Assembly: GCF_000499845.2 (NCBI RefSeq)
Contig: NW_027174115.1
Span: forward strand, 62,001 to 126,000
Length of the DNA: 64,000 bases
Source of the DNA: Phaseolus vulgaris
Taxonomy: Eukaryota; Streptophyta; Magnoliopsida; Fabales; Fabaceae
Direction of reading: 5' to 3'
Positions 40,438 through 51,472 of this stretch are shown one piece after another; position 1 is the first letter of the stretch; each line of letters opens with the position of its first letter. The notes under the pieces are model-generated. The model saw only the letters and a program-made list of their open reading frames with translations, did not search any database and was not told the DNA's origin. The position numbers were made by a program, and so were the translations under genes.

Positions 40438-41455
40438 GGTCATCGGTAGTCGATGACGTCAGCAGACGATAACCACGTGCACCACCCGCAGGGTGACACG
40501 TGGATCAGGTGGCCGAGAAATCAGGGAGGAGATCACCCGGTATGGTGATTGGTGGTCAGTAACCGAGTGGACACCGACAGACCAGTTCCAAGATAAACAC
40601 CCGGAGGGAGAACGCGAGAAGCAATAGAGCACCGATCAGTCATCGGGTGCATGGTCATCGGGGTTTCGTGTTACACGCAGTTAAAACTGGGACTGAGATT
40701 CCCAGCGAGAGCGTTACGCATGGACCTCGCATGATCATACCTCAGAGAAAGAGGAGTTCCTCGCCGGTAGAATGGTGCACGAGAGTGGCCTGAGGGAGTT
40801 AGTAAACCAGTCAGTGATTGGTGACTCTCTCAACCCATTACGTGCATGACATCGTGTAGGGGAAATCGTGTATGCAGAGAGCAATGCTTGGTGAGTGTGC
40901 GATTAACCCAGATGGAAGAAACGCGCTAAGTTACTCCGCAAGGGAATAACTTAGGCGCACAAAGAGATGCGCTAGAGCCCTTCAGGTAGTGGTACGTGTA
41001 CGGTTAGATGTGAATTGCATGCCTCCACGTGTCACCATCTGAGAGGGGCGCGGCCAAGATAAAGGTGCACTCCGCGTCGTGAAATGTACACACAGAAAAC
41101 ACAGACACCCACGTCTTTACTGATTGTGGTACGTTTTCGCACAAAAGCATAACAGAATTCTGACACACGCAGAGAATAGCGTAACAGAATTCTGTTAGGC
41201 ACAGACACAGAGAGAGAATAAAAAGAGAATCAGAGAGAGATTCAGGGATACATTATTTTTGTTGGTGGTTCTGTGACCTAACTTGAGCGTCGGAGTGCAA
41301 ACGGCCGCTAGAGGCGCCGTCTGTGTGTTTTGCAGGTTGCGTTTGAAGTTCCCGGAGAAGGTTCTAAGAGCATTCTTGCAGATAGCACAGTTACCTTAGG
41401 CGGGGTAAGGAAGCGACAAGGCAATTCCTCCACGTTGGAGTTGGCGGCAGGATCA
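40438..41455 (+). repeat. 5' LTR of B2 (LTR family B, divergent)
   Basis: 1018 bp from TGATCCGGTCGG to GGCAGGATCA. It has only one of the roughly 77-bp U3 units, which makes it shorter than other family members. TGACGTCA at 40454-40461, CACGTG at 40474 and 40498. TATA-like AATAAAAAG near 41217. Confidence 0.87.
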
Positions 41456-41457
41456 TT

Positions 41458-41474
41458 TGGCGCCCACCGTGGGG
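41458..41474 (+). other. Primer-binding site of B2
   Basis: TGGCGCCCACCGTGGGG, two bases after the LTR, identical to that of A1 and A2. This links LTR family B to the Tat elements. Confidence 0.78.
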
Positions 41475-41550
41475 CCCGTGTGAATCGTGGTCCCATCCAC
41501 ACCAAAGTTTCTGAAGTTTCTCAAAGTTTTTCTGAGTTTTTGCTGAGAAA

Positions 41551-43449
41551 ATGAGGAGAACAAGACAAACATCACCTGCGCCATCTGCTGAGGAAGGAGT
41601 TGTGACAATGGCGCAGGTCCTGGAGATGATGCGTGCGCTGCAGGACAATGTCGCAACGTCGAGAGCTGAACAAGAGAAGATGCAGGCGGAGTTGGCTGCA
41701 TCGCAGAGTAGGAACGATGAGCTGAATCGCGTTAATGAGGAGCTGAGAAGGACGTTACAGACGCAGAAGGAACGCGCAGTTGGAGAAAGGATGTCGATGC
41801 CACCATCGCCTCCGAGAGCGTTCCCTATGCCATTCTCCCCTGAAATCATGCAAACCGTGGTACCTCCCAACTTAGTGGGAGTGAAGGCATCATTCACAGG
41901 GGTAGAAGATCCAGAAGCGCATCTGACGGTGTTCCACACTCAGATAATGCTGTCTGGGGGCTCAGATGTCGTGTATTGCAAGATGTTCATGAGTACACTG
42001 AGTGGAATCGCCATGGAATGGTTCGTGAGTCTGTCAGAGGGTCATGTCACGTCCTTCCATCAGTTTTCGAAGCTTTTCACTGAGCAGTACATCGTTAACA
42101 GAGCACCTTCAGTGGTGTCGTACGATCTGTTTGATGTACGCCAATATCAAGGTGAGTCGCTGAAAGACTACCTCAACCGCTTCGGAGCACAAGTGGTTAG
42201 ATTGCCCAGCAAGGACGAGGATATGTTGGTGCATGCGTTTAAGAAGGGAGTGTTGCTTGGTCCCTTCAGTGAGTCGCTCATCAGAAGCCATCCCAGCACC
42301 TTTGTGGAGATCCGGCGACGCACGGTGGCGCACATAGTGGCAGAGACAGAGGTTTCTGAGAAAAGAGGAAGTGCTGCACCACTGAAGCCGCGTGGAGGAC
42401 AGGGGAAGCAACAGCAGCACACGAGGGTGCATGAGGCAAAGGAGGGAAAGAAGGTGCAGGGGAAACCTCGTCCTTATGCACCCAAGAAGGACCAGGGCAG
42501 GGGGCGTGCAAGGGAGAATAATGCACCCCCAAGATACGATTTCATGGTAGGGTTGGCGGATCTGATCGCCCGTCCTGCCATAGCCGCGAGACTCCGAGTA
42601 CCAGAGAAGACAGATAAGGTACTTGGGAAGAAAAAGAACGAGTGGTGTGAGTTTCACCAAGCCTTTGGCCACACACTCCACTCCTGCTTGGCGTTGGGAC
42701 ACCAGCTGGCGGAGTTGGTAAAGTCTGGGTTCCTGGCAGATTACCTGCGGGAGGCGCAGGGTGATCGCGCATCGGGGGCCCAGGCAGGAGAGCAGCAACT
42801 TGAAATCCCTGTGCATGGGGAGGTGCAAACGATTGCGGGGGGCTTCTCCGCTGGGGGATGCACCGCATCACAAAGAAGAAGGTATGCTCGATTGGTTATG
42901 GCCGTGGACTCAGTGGACGAGGGCCATTTCCCCGAGGTAGATATCACTTTCAAGAAAGCTGATCTACGGGACGTTGTACCGCACGACAACGACCCTGTGG
43001 TCATCTCCCTCATCACAGCAGGAAGGCGAGTGCACAGAGTGCTCGTAGACCAAGGGAGCTCGGCAGACGTCATGTTCTGGCCGACGTTCAACAAGTTGCA
43101 GCTGTCCCCCGATCAACTAAGGCCGTATACCGGGTGTCTTTACGGCGTTGCAGGGGATCAAGTAGAGGTGCGGGGGTACATTGAGCTGAGGACGACGTTC
43201 ACCGATGGAACAACAGCCCGCACCGAAAAGATAAGGTACTTGGTGGTGAACGCCCCTTCTGCATACAACATCTTGCTGGGAAGGCCAACACTCAATAGGT
43301 TGGGTGCAGTGCCATCGACGAGGCACATGAAGCTGAAGCTGCCGTCGATGGAGGGGACCGTAATAACCATCAAGTCAGATCAGGCTGAGGCTAGGCGCTG
43401 TTATGTGAACAGCCTCAGGCAAAAAAGGAGCATATGCCATGTCACCTGA
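41551..43449 (+). CDS. gag-pol: Gag-protease of B2
   Basis: 632 codons from MRRTRQTSPAPSAEEG. N-terminal coiled coil, capsid-like region with MEWFVSLSEGHVTSF and YQGESLKDYLNRFGAQV, a basic Gly/Gln/Arg-rich linker, the C-X2-H-X4-H-X4-C finger (CEFHQAFGHTLHSC, near residue 366) and the protease with VLVDQGSSADV (Asp 500). A TGA at 43447-43449 stops the frame; the frame continues unchanged behind it toward RT as in A1, so this is a nonsense mutation, not a natural gag end. Confidence 0.88.
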   Translation: MRRTRQTSPAPSAEEGVVTMAQVLEMMRALQDNVATSRAEQEKMQAELAASQSRNDELNRVNEELRRTLQTQKERAVGERMSMPPSPPRAFPMPFSPEIMQTVVPPNLVGVKASFTGVEDPEAHLTVFHTQIMLSGGSDVVYCKMFMSTLSGIAMEWFVSLSEGHVTSFHQFSKLFTEQYIVNRAPSVVSYDLFDVRQYQGESLKDYLNRFGAQVVRLPSKDEDMLVHAFKKGVLLGPFSESLIRSHPSTFVEIRRRTVAHIVAETEVSEKRGSAAPLKPRGGQGKQQQHTRVHEAKEGKKVQGKPRPYAPKKDQGRGRARENNAPPRYDFMVGLADLIARPAIAARLRVPEKTDKVLGKKKNEWCEFHQAFGHTLHSCLALGHQLAELVKSGFLADYLREAQGDRASGAQAGEQQLEIPVHGEVQTIAGGFSAGGCTASQRRRYARLVMAVDSVDEGHFPEVDITFKKADLRDVVPHDNDPVVISLITAGRRVHRVLVDQGSSADVMFWPTFNKLQLSPDQLRPYTGCLYGVAGDQVEVRGYIELRTTFTDGTTARTEKIRYLVVNAPSAYNILLGRPTLNRLGAVPSTRHMKLKLPSMEGTVITIKSDQAEARRCYVNSLRQKRSICHVT

Positions 43450-46400
43450 ACACCACCACCAGGTGTGCTCGAAGAGCGATCGGTGGTTAGGGGAACGCTT
43501 GGCGATCAAGAGATGGAAGCTGCTACGCTGGGGGGCTCCCAGGTAGCTCAGGTGGAAGCGGAGCAGGAGGGCATGATCACTCCTCGCGAGTCAGGGATCA
43601 CGAGGGCGGTCATCGCCAGCGAGAGAAGACCCCACCCAGCTGAGGGGTGGGTAGAAGTAGATATAAGGGGGAAAAAATTCAAGTTGGGAGGATCGCTCGG
43701 CGAAGAAGAACGAGGGCTGATTGCCGGGGTGATCGAGAAGCACATGGGCGCGTTCGCATGGTCAGCATCTGACATGCCAGGAATCGACCCTGACTTCCTT
43801 TGCCATCGCCTGTCGATGGATCCTAAAGTCCGACCTGTGCGTTAGAGGCGAAGGAAATTCAACGAAGAGAAGAGGAAAGTGATCTACGATGAAGCGCAAA
43901 CGCTCCTTGCCGCAGGGCACGTCAGGGAGATCCAGTACCCCGAGTGGCTAGCGAACGTGGTACTGGTTCAGAAGCCAAACGGCAAGTGGAGGATGTGCGT
44001 GGACTTCACTGACCTCAACAAGGCATGCCCCAAAGATTCCTACCCTCTACCCAGTATAGACGCTCTGGTGGATAGCGCATCAGGGGGGAAGCTACTCAGT
44101 TTCTTGGATGCATTCTCAGGATACAACCAGATCAGAATGCACCCCAGGGATGAATGCAAGACAGCGTTCATGACTGAACGGTCTTGCTACTGCTACAAGG
44201 TAATGCCGTTCGGGCTGAAGAACGCGGGGGCTACCTATCAGCGACTTATGGATAGGGTGCTCTCGCCCATGCTTGGAAGAAACGTGGATGACATGGTGGT
44301 CACATCCCGAGAGAAGGAGCATCATGTGGCCGATTTGGAGGAATTATTCACCACCATCGCCAGGTACAGGTTGAAACTCAACCCTGAGAAATGTATTTTT
44401 GGCATGGAGGCAGGGAAGTTCTTGGGTTTCCTCCTGACAGAGTGTGGAATCGAAGCTAATCCAGAGAAGTGCGCAGCAATCGTGGCAATGAGGAGTCCAA
44501 CGACGGTGAAGGAGGTGCAACAACTCACCGGTCGTTTGGCAGCATTATCCCGGTTTATGTCCGCTGGAGGGGAGAAAGGTCATCCGTACTTCCAGTGTCT
44601 TAAGCGCAACAGCAGATTCCTTTGGACACAGGAGTGCGAGGAGGCCTTCATCAAGTTAAAGGAGTACCTGGCAAGCCCACCAGTCTTGCGTAAACCACAA
44701 GTGGGCACCCCTCTTCGTCTATACTTTGCTGTGACAGAGAGGGCAGTCAGTTCAGTCCTGGTACAAGAGCAAGATCAAGTTCAGAAGCCTGTGTACTTTG
44801 TGAGTAAGGTACTGCAAGGCCCTGAAACAAGGTACCAAGCCCTCGAGAAGGCTGCCCTGACGGTAGTATTTTCAGCAAGAAGACTCAGACATTATTTCCA
44901 CAGCTTCACAGTAGTGGTAGTGACAGATTTGCCCATCCAAAAGGTGCTAAAGAAACCAGACGTAGCGGGAAGGATGGTCAAGTGGGCGGTGGAATTGTCA
45001 GAATTCGACATTCAGTACGAGCCCCGAGGACCGATAAAGGGGCAGGTGTTCGCCGACTTTGTGGTCGAGCTGTCGTCGGTCGCGACACCTTCAGAAGGTT
45101 CAGACTTCCGATGGGTGTTATCAGTGGATGGCTCTTCCAACCAGCAGGGTAGCGGCGCTGGGGTCATTTTGGAAGGCCCGAACGGAGTGCTGATCGAGCA
45201 GTCCCTCCGCGTTGCCTTCAAGGCCAGCAACAATCAGGCGGAGTATGAAGCCCTGATCGCAGGAATGTTGCTAGCAAGAGAAATGGGAGCAAGAAGTATG
45301 GTTGCTAAGAGTGACTCTTTGCTAGTCACCGGGCAAGTTACAGGGGAGTTCCAGGCGAAAGATCCCCAGATGGCAGCTTACCTGGACTACGTACAGCTCC
45401 TGAAGACGTCCTTCACCGAGTTTGAACTAGTTCATGTGCCGAGAGAGCAAAATGCCAGAGCAGACCTGCTTGCCAAGCTGGCCAGCTCAGGCAAGGGGGG
45501 AAAACAGAGGACCGTCATTCAGGAGACCTTGAAGGTACCACGAGCGTTCGTGTCAGACAACCAGGTACTTCAAGTGTACAAATCGATGGAGCGTCTGGCG
45601 ATCGATCATCGTTCGCTGACTCAAGAGACGTTGAAAGCACCGAGGGTTAGAGCGCGACCGGCAAAGACCGATGAGGCGATGGAAGTCTGCACTGTTAGGG
45701 AGCCCGACACGTGGATAACACCGTACCAGTTGTACTTAGAAGATGGTGTACTCCCACTTGACCCGACAGAGGCAAAAAGAATAAAGAGAAGCTCGAGTAA
45801 GTTCACTTTGATTGATGGAAACCTGTTTAGATTTAGGTTTTCTCACCCTGTGCAGATCTGCGTGTATGGCGAGCAATGCACTAGGCTTATGTCAGAGCTA
45901 CACGAGGGGGTGTGCGGAAGTCATGTAGGTGGTCGCGCTTTGGCAAGTAGGATCCTCCGCGCAGGGTACTACTGGCCAACGCTGAAGGAAGACTGCGTGA
46001 GGTATGCTCAACGTTGCAAACAGTGTCAACTTCACGCAGATTGGCATAAGGCACCTCCCGAGGAGTTGAAGTCCATCCATAGCCCGTGGCCATTTCACAC
46101 ATGGGGAATCGACATCCTGGGACCTTTTCCCCTGGCGATAAGGCAGATGAAGTTCCTCATCGTGGCCATCGAGTATTTCACCAAGTGGGTGGAGGCAGAA
46201 CCAGTCGCGCACATCACCGCACAGAAAGTCGAGCACTTTGTCTGGAAGAACATTGTCTGTCGTTTCGGAGTACCCAAGAGGCCGGTCTCCGACAATGGCA
46301 CCCAGTTCACAAGTCATCAGCTAAGGAAGATGTGCGAGGAGTTAAAGATACAACAGGTTTTCGCCTCGGTGGAATACCCACAAACCAATGGGCTGGTGGA

Positions 46401-46938
46401 GTCAGCCAACCGAGTACTGCTCAGGGGGCTGAAGCGAAGACTAGAGAAAGCTAAAGGAAAATGGGCAGAGGAGGTCCCCAGAATCATATGGTCCTACCAT
46501 ACCACTCCACAGTCCAGCACCCATGAGACACCCTTTAGCCTTGTCTACGGGACAGATGCCATGATTCCCGTGGAGATACAGGAGAGCTCCCCCAGGTTTT
46601 TGAATTTCATTGCCGAAGAATCCAATGAAGAGCGAAAGGTGAATCTCGACCTACTGGACGAAGTGCGAGAAGAAGCCAGAGTTAGTGCTGAAACCGTCAA
46701 GTGAAGAGTAGAACGGAGGCACAACTCCAAGGTGAGGCTCAGGCGTTTTCAGGAAGGTGATCTGGTGATGAGAAAGGCGCATCAGAATGAGATGGAAAAC
46801 AAGTTGTCTCCAAAGTGGACAGGTCCATACAGAGTGGTTGAGGCATTGGAGAATGGAGCTTATCGGCTGGAAACTCTGGAGGGAGGAGCAATCCCCAGAA
46901 CGTGGAACGCCACCCACTTGAAATTTTATTTCAGTTAA
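43450..46938 (+). pseudogene. pol: Pol of B2: RT, two RNase H domains and integrase, with stops and an RT deletion
   Basis: Same frame as gag throughout, broken by TAG at 43843-43845 (Gln in B1) and TGA at 46702-46704 (Arg in B1). RT: B1 has RNVHAYVDDMV but B2 has RNVDDMV (near 44281), an in-frame 9-bp loss that removes the Tyr before the catalytic DD. First RNase H degenerate; second RNase H starts VDGSSNQQGSGAG. Integrase in the 43879-46704 frame has D745, D805 and E841 (DD35E). NGLVES replaces the more usual NGQVES. C-terminus ends THLKFYFS at 46938. Confidence 0.88.
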
Positions 46939-47868
46939 GTTGTAAAGTAGCTGCGTTCTCGCGCTAAAGACACACTCAGTGTATATACTGAAAACAGTTG
47001 AACAGATAAGGGGGCACTCTTTTCCTTAAGGAGGGTTTTTAACGAGGCCACCCAATGAAAAGATTATCAGCATATCAAGTGTGCGAGAGTTTTCAAGTTA
47101 AAATCCTCCTCGCCCCAGGCGCGAGTGCAGGTGATCGGTTAGGCCTTATTCGCCCTAGGCGCGAATATGGGTGCTAATCTAAGTCCTCCTCACCCCAGGC
47201 GTGAGTGCAGGCGACTAGGGTTCGAAAAGCCAGGGGTGCTAGTAAGACCAAGAGAGGGAAAGGAAGGATTTCGACAAACGTCCTTACCCACTTGGCATAT
47301 ACCAATATTGGCCCAGTAAAGCACTTAGTTTAAACCCTTCTCACCCCAGGAGTGAGAAAGGGAAAGAACGACCCGACCCGCTCAAGGTTGATGACCTTGG
47401 GGAAGATTAGAGGGGCCATCAAGAAACACTATTCTTCCCCCAAAACAAGGTATCACCTCTGACGATCGATGTCAAAGTCCTCTATGCACTTAGCGCTAGA
47501 GCGACAGAGAAGCAAGGTGAAGACCGAAGAACGATGACTGATGAGTTGTCGGTGGATATGCTAGTGCGTAGTGCCTTGTCAGAGGAAGCTTTTCCAAACA
47601 AGTTCTTACACAACAGGCCGAAGCAGTCAGACTATGCCTAGTCAGTCATCTAGTACGAAGCTATGCATAAGAACTGTTAAAGACAAAGCAAAGGGAGTTG
47701 TTAGTCGTGATCAAGGTAGAGGCCAAGATCAAAAAGTACAAATCGCGCTAAACCTAAGCTAGTTAACAGTTAGTCGTGTGCAAAAAGAAAGATGAAGCTT
47801 AAGAAGATACGAGAGAAGAAACATATAGCTGAAGCAAGTATATATTCACACCAAGGTCTATACAAGTT
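46939..47868 (+). other. 3' UTR of B2
   Basis: No sense gene. Short repeats with CACCCCAGGCGTGAGTGCAGG-like words occur near 47110-47220 and one unit like the B1 58-bp repeat near 47740-47790. Confidence 0.55.
47010..47056 (+). other. Conserved post-pol block with small hairpin, B2
   Basis: Same block as at 13866-13912. The stem here is CCTT-AAGG-AGGG, so one pair becomes a U-G wobble and the fold is kept. Confidence 0.55.
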
Positions 47869-49259
47869 TCAAGTACAGGAATTGTGCAGAAATATGAAAT
47901 TACAAGAAGAAAACTTAAGAAGGAGGAATGAGCTTGCCACGTCAGGAAGAACGCAACGAATCTGCTCGAAGGCCAACTCGAACCCATCAGCAAGGGCGTC
48001 AGCACCCACGTTCATAAGTTCGGCGTTGTCAGCTTCGAGCTTTTGCTTTGAAGTCTCCAAGGCGTTATTCTCAATGGTGATGGAAGCAATGGAAGAGGCA
48101 GCTTCTCCCAGTTTGCCCTTTGCTTCGGCAAGCTCGACCTTCACCGCAGAAAGCTCGTCTACTGCCTTCTCAAGTTTCTTCCCCCCTTCAGTGGCCTCCT
48201 CCTTGGTAGACTTGAGATCCCCCGCTAGTTGTGAGTTCAGTTGGCGTAGGGAGGAAGTCTTAGCCTCCAAGTTAATTACCTTGCTCCTCAGCTCCACCAC
48301 TTCGCTGTCCAGAGCGTTGACAGCTTGCCCCATTAAGATCTCAGTCTTGATGGTCTCTTGGACCTGCGATAGGTACTCTTTCCTGGACTTTTCCACCATA
48401 TCCCTCATCAGGTCTACGGACCCTTGGGCAGCCTCAAAGTCACTCTGCAGTGACTCCTTGTCGTGCTCAAGCTCCTTGATCCTCTTCTCCAGGACTAGTT
48501 GCTTGCGGTGCTGGGTGGAAAACTGTAGGGAAAGCACTATCTGCTTGGCCAAGTGCATGTCCACCTCCTGCCCACTCCACTCGAGAAGCTCCCGGCTGCG
48601 TATGAAGTGTCGAACCAAGGCAATGACCCGACTGAAATTTTCATTGCTAGCGCCAGAGCTGCTTGGCTGCGAGCTGGCCTCACCACCTTCGGCAATAGCA
48701 GCAGAGGTCGGCGGTGGTGGTGTTGCAGGAAGTCTTGCGAAACCCCACGAGTGGGTAGAATCACTCCCAGCAGGTGGAGTGGGTTGACCAGTAGCTTGGC
48801 CCGCTGGGGGTGGAGGTGGAAGTGATGCTGAAGACAGAGGTTGAGGCGTCGGAGATGGTAGGCGCTGAGGGGAGGGAGAGAAAGTTGGTGCTGAGGCAGG
48901 TTGAGTAGGAGGAGGTGGGGGTGAACCCTCCTCGATCTGTACCACTTCAATTTCCTCAGGCCTAAGAGACGAAGCCCCCCCAACCTCTTGGTGTTTCCTC
49001 TTGCGATGTATGAGAGGAGAGCCAGAACTCTCCTCCTCGGTTGAGGGGGTAGGATCAGCAGCGACCGCCACAGTTGCGGGAAAGGCCTTTACTAGCCTTC
49101 TTCTTTTCTTCTCAGGCTCGGGGCCTTCAGCTGGCGCGACCGAGAGAGGGGGAGCTGCGATGGGCTCGGTGGTAGAGGAGGAAGAACCAGTCCCCTTGGC
49201 TCCCCTGGTCCGGGCAAGCTCCAGTAATGCCCTCCTCCTATCTTTCCCTGAAGTCATGT
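47869..49259 (-). CDS. Exon 2 of the B2 antisense gene
   Basis: Open over about 463 codons. Joined to exon 1 at KKYI/D-MTSGKDRRRALLELA. A Pro/Ser-rich region (about residues 80-190) with many PPP runs is followed by a C-terminal coiled coil with SLQFSTQHRKQLVLEKRIKEL, VQETIKTEILMGQAV and long Leu/Glu/Lys heptads. The coiled coil suggests self-assembly or partner binding; no enzyme motif is seen. Unlike B1, no frameshift breaks it. Acceptor reads GATGTAG on the minus strand. Confidence 0.75.
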
Positions 49260-49376
49260 CTACATCAAGGGTAAAAAGAAGAGTTAGATGGCATAATTAT
49301 GCAAGTGGATAAAATGTTATGCAAGTATGCATGAGAGTGTGCAAGTATTCTAAGAGGTGCAAGAAGAATAGCCTAC
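49260..49376 (-). other. Predicted intron of the B2 antisense gene
   Basis: 117 bp, donor ATAG/GTAGGC, acceptor TGTAG. Same codon and phase as the 116-bp B1 intron, while the intron sequence itself has diverged. Confidence 0.7.
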
Positions 49377-50184
49377 CTATGTACTTCTTCAGAGACACCA
49401 CATCAAACTCGTGTTTGATGAGAAGGGCCGAGTTATACTTTGCCCCTAGGAGCAACCTACATAGCTCGCGCTCGTAGGGGGCCATGGCTTCAAGGCCCCG
49501 GGGTTTCTTAAACTCGACTCCAGGAACCCAATAAAGGGGAAACCCCTCGAGTAGCGTTGGGCTTTGCTGAGTAGCAGAGATCATGTAGAACCTGCCCTTC
49601 CAATCTTTAAACGATTGCTGGTACAGGCCCAAGCTCACTCGTCCAGCAACTCCATTCAGGCTGACCCAAGACCTATCCCCAGGGTTCTTCGCCTCGAAGA
49701 AATGTAGGAAGACGTCTACTGAGGCGTTATGCCCAAAGTAGTTGCAGAGGATCTCGAATGCCCGTATGAAAGCCCAGGCATTCGGGCGGAGTTGGCAAGG
49801 GGCTACGTTCAGCTCCATCATCAGCTCCTTCTCAAAGAAGGTGAAGGGCAAGCGCAGCTTCAACCTTTTGAAGATGGCGGAGTATATGAAGGTGAAGGGC
49901 ACCCCATTGGTAGCCCTATCGTCCACACAGATTGGCATCCCTCGAGGAGGAATGCATATACGAACGTTGAAATCATTCTCCCTGTCGATGGCGCAGGAGG
50001 GCTCATCAGGGTCGTTGCTCAGAAGGGTCTTGAGGTGGCCTTTAGGTAGTTGAGTGGAAGTTTCGGCCAGCAATGCCAGGGGAGCCCAGTCGTAGACCCT
50101 GGCGTAGTCCTGATAGGGAGCTGCATCAGGTGGAGGTGATGCTGGTGCACTTGCTGAAGGCTGTGCACCAGAGGATGAGGCAAG
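49377..50184 (-). pseudogene. Exon 1 of the B2 antisense gene, N-terminus lost
   Basis: Carries the same putative gypsy-type transposon domain as B1 exon 1 (YDWAPLALL, RIPPRGMPIC, FFEKELMMELNVAPCQL, SFKDWKGRFYMIS). Homology with B1 stops at LASSSGAQPS, so the MARLKQTARV start is gone and the frame runs backwards into antisense of a family A pol fragment. The breakpoint at 50184 removed the initiator, so this copy probably makes no normal protein. Confidence 0.78.
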
Positions 50185-50924
50185 ATCATAAGGAAGATAC
50201 GGTGACGCCTCGCCGATGGAAGAAGTATACGGAGAGGCCTCGCCCACGGAAGAAGAGTCAGGGGAGGCGATGGCCGATGTATCCGATAGGGCGACCCTTA
50301 TAGAAGAGGATCCCATGAATAAGTCTCGCGCAGAGAATGAGCGGAGTAAACAACCCCAACCAGTAGACGACGTGGTGGAAAGACAGATAGGGGGTAAGGT
50401 GTTCAAATTAGGACGGTTCTTGAGCCAGGAAGAACAAGAAGAGGTAGCTGCGGTGATCTCGCGCCACTTAGATGCATTCGCGTGGACTGCGGTGGACATG
50501 CCAGGCATCGACCCATATTTTTTATGCCACCATCTTAGCATGGACGCCAAGGTGCTCTGTGCGACAGAGAAGGAAGAAGTTCAACGAGGAACGATGCCTC
50601 GTCGTGAAGGAAGAGACGCAGAAGCTGCTAAGCGCTGGGCACATCAGGGAGATGCAATACCCTGAGTGGCTGGCCAACGTAGTTCTAGTGAAGAAGGCGA
50701 ATGGGAAATGTAGGATGTTCGTTGACTTCACAGATCTGAACAAGGCATGCCCCAAAGATTTGTACCCACTGCCCAACATCGACGCGCTAGTGGATAGCGC
50801 CTCGGGTTGCAAGATGCTGAGTTTCTTGGATGCATTCTCAGGATACAATCAGATCAAGATGCATCCAAGGGATGAGAGCAAAACGGCGTTCATGACGGAG
50901 ACGAGCAGCTACTATTATAAGGTG
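50185..50924 (+). pseudogene. pol: Fragment of family A pol (linker and RT start)
   Basis: Acidic linker then VERQIGGKVFKLG and HLDAFAWTAVDMPGIDP as in A1. A frameshift occurs near 50560 (MDAKVL then RRKKFNEER in another frame). RT start with YPEWLANVVLVKKANGK and FLDAFSGYNQIKMHPRDES. It ends at SSYYYKV, before YVDD. It could be the lost continuation of element A2, but that is inference. Confidence 0.78.
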
Positions 50925-50997
50925 TTCCGACCTCAAGTCGTTGGACAACATTGCTAGGGTCAATCACCGCATTCGAGGTATTGTCCGCTTTAGAGGT
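50925..50997. other. Short unassigned stretch
   Basis: 73 bp between a pol fragment and the inverted-repeat arm. No match seen elsewhere in the window. Confidence 0.4.
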
Positions 50998-51472
50998 TGT
51001 ACAAATCAAGTCATCGGGTGTGATGACATGGACAAGAGAAAGGCGTGTGGTCAAGAAGTCAAATAGTCGTCGTTTCTGGAAGTGGTGTTCTGCAGTATAC
51101 ATAATCGGTTGACGCCGGGTTGGTGTCATCGCCATGTTAGATAACGGAAGATCAGGTGGTCTGGCATCGCCGGATTTCCCAGTAAACTCAGTTGAAGCTG
51201 TTGGGGGTTCAGGCGAGGAAGTTCAAGCGTGTGAGTTTAGTAAAGACAAGAATGCCACGTGGGTAATGGGCGAGGCCTTAGTCTTTTCGCTGAAACAAGT
51301 GTCAGCTCAAGACTAGGGGGCTTGTGTACCGTCCCGTACCCGGGCGTTGACCAGAAGTCAAAGTCAACACATGGTGGGACCCCTTAAGGGACCCAAGGAA
51401 GAAAAGTCAACAGGTCGACTGCTCGTGACGTCGCCAAAGTAAAACGTCGCCCTACAGTAAGACGTCGCCAAG
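50998..51472 (+). repeat. Left arm of a large inverted repeat (3'-UTR end, PPT, LTR start)
   Basis: 50998-51324 starts TGTACAAATCAAG and ends with PPT-like GACTAGGGGGCTTG. 51325-51472 is the first 148 bp of a family A LTR (TGTACCGTCCCGTACCC). The whole arm matches the reverse complement of about 52430-52910. Confidence 0.75.

Larger units (their letters stand above)
40438..50184 (+). mobile_element. Tat-type element B2, 3'-truncated
   Basis: 5' LTR, primer-binding site, gag-protease, RT to integrase, 3' UTR and antisense gene, all plus strand except the antisense gene. It ends at 50184 inside exon 1 of the antisense gene, joined to a family A pol fragment. No 3' LTR follows, so no TSD can be tested. 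It inserted into the Sirevirus 5' LTR. Confidence 0.87.
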
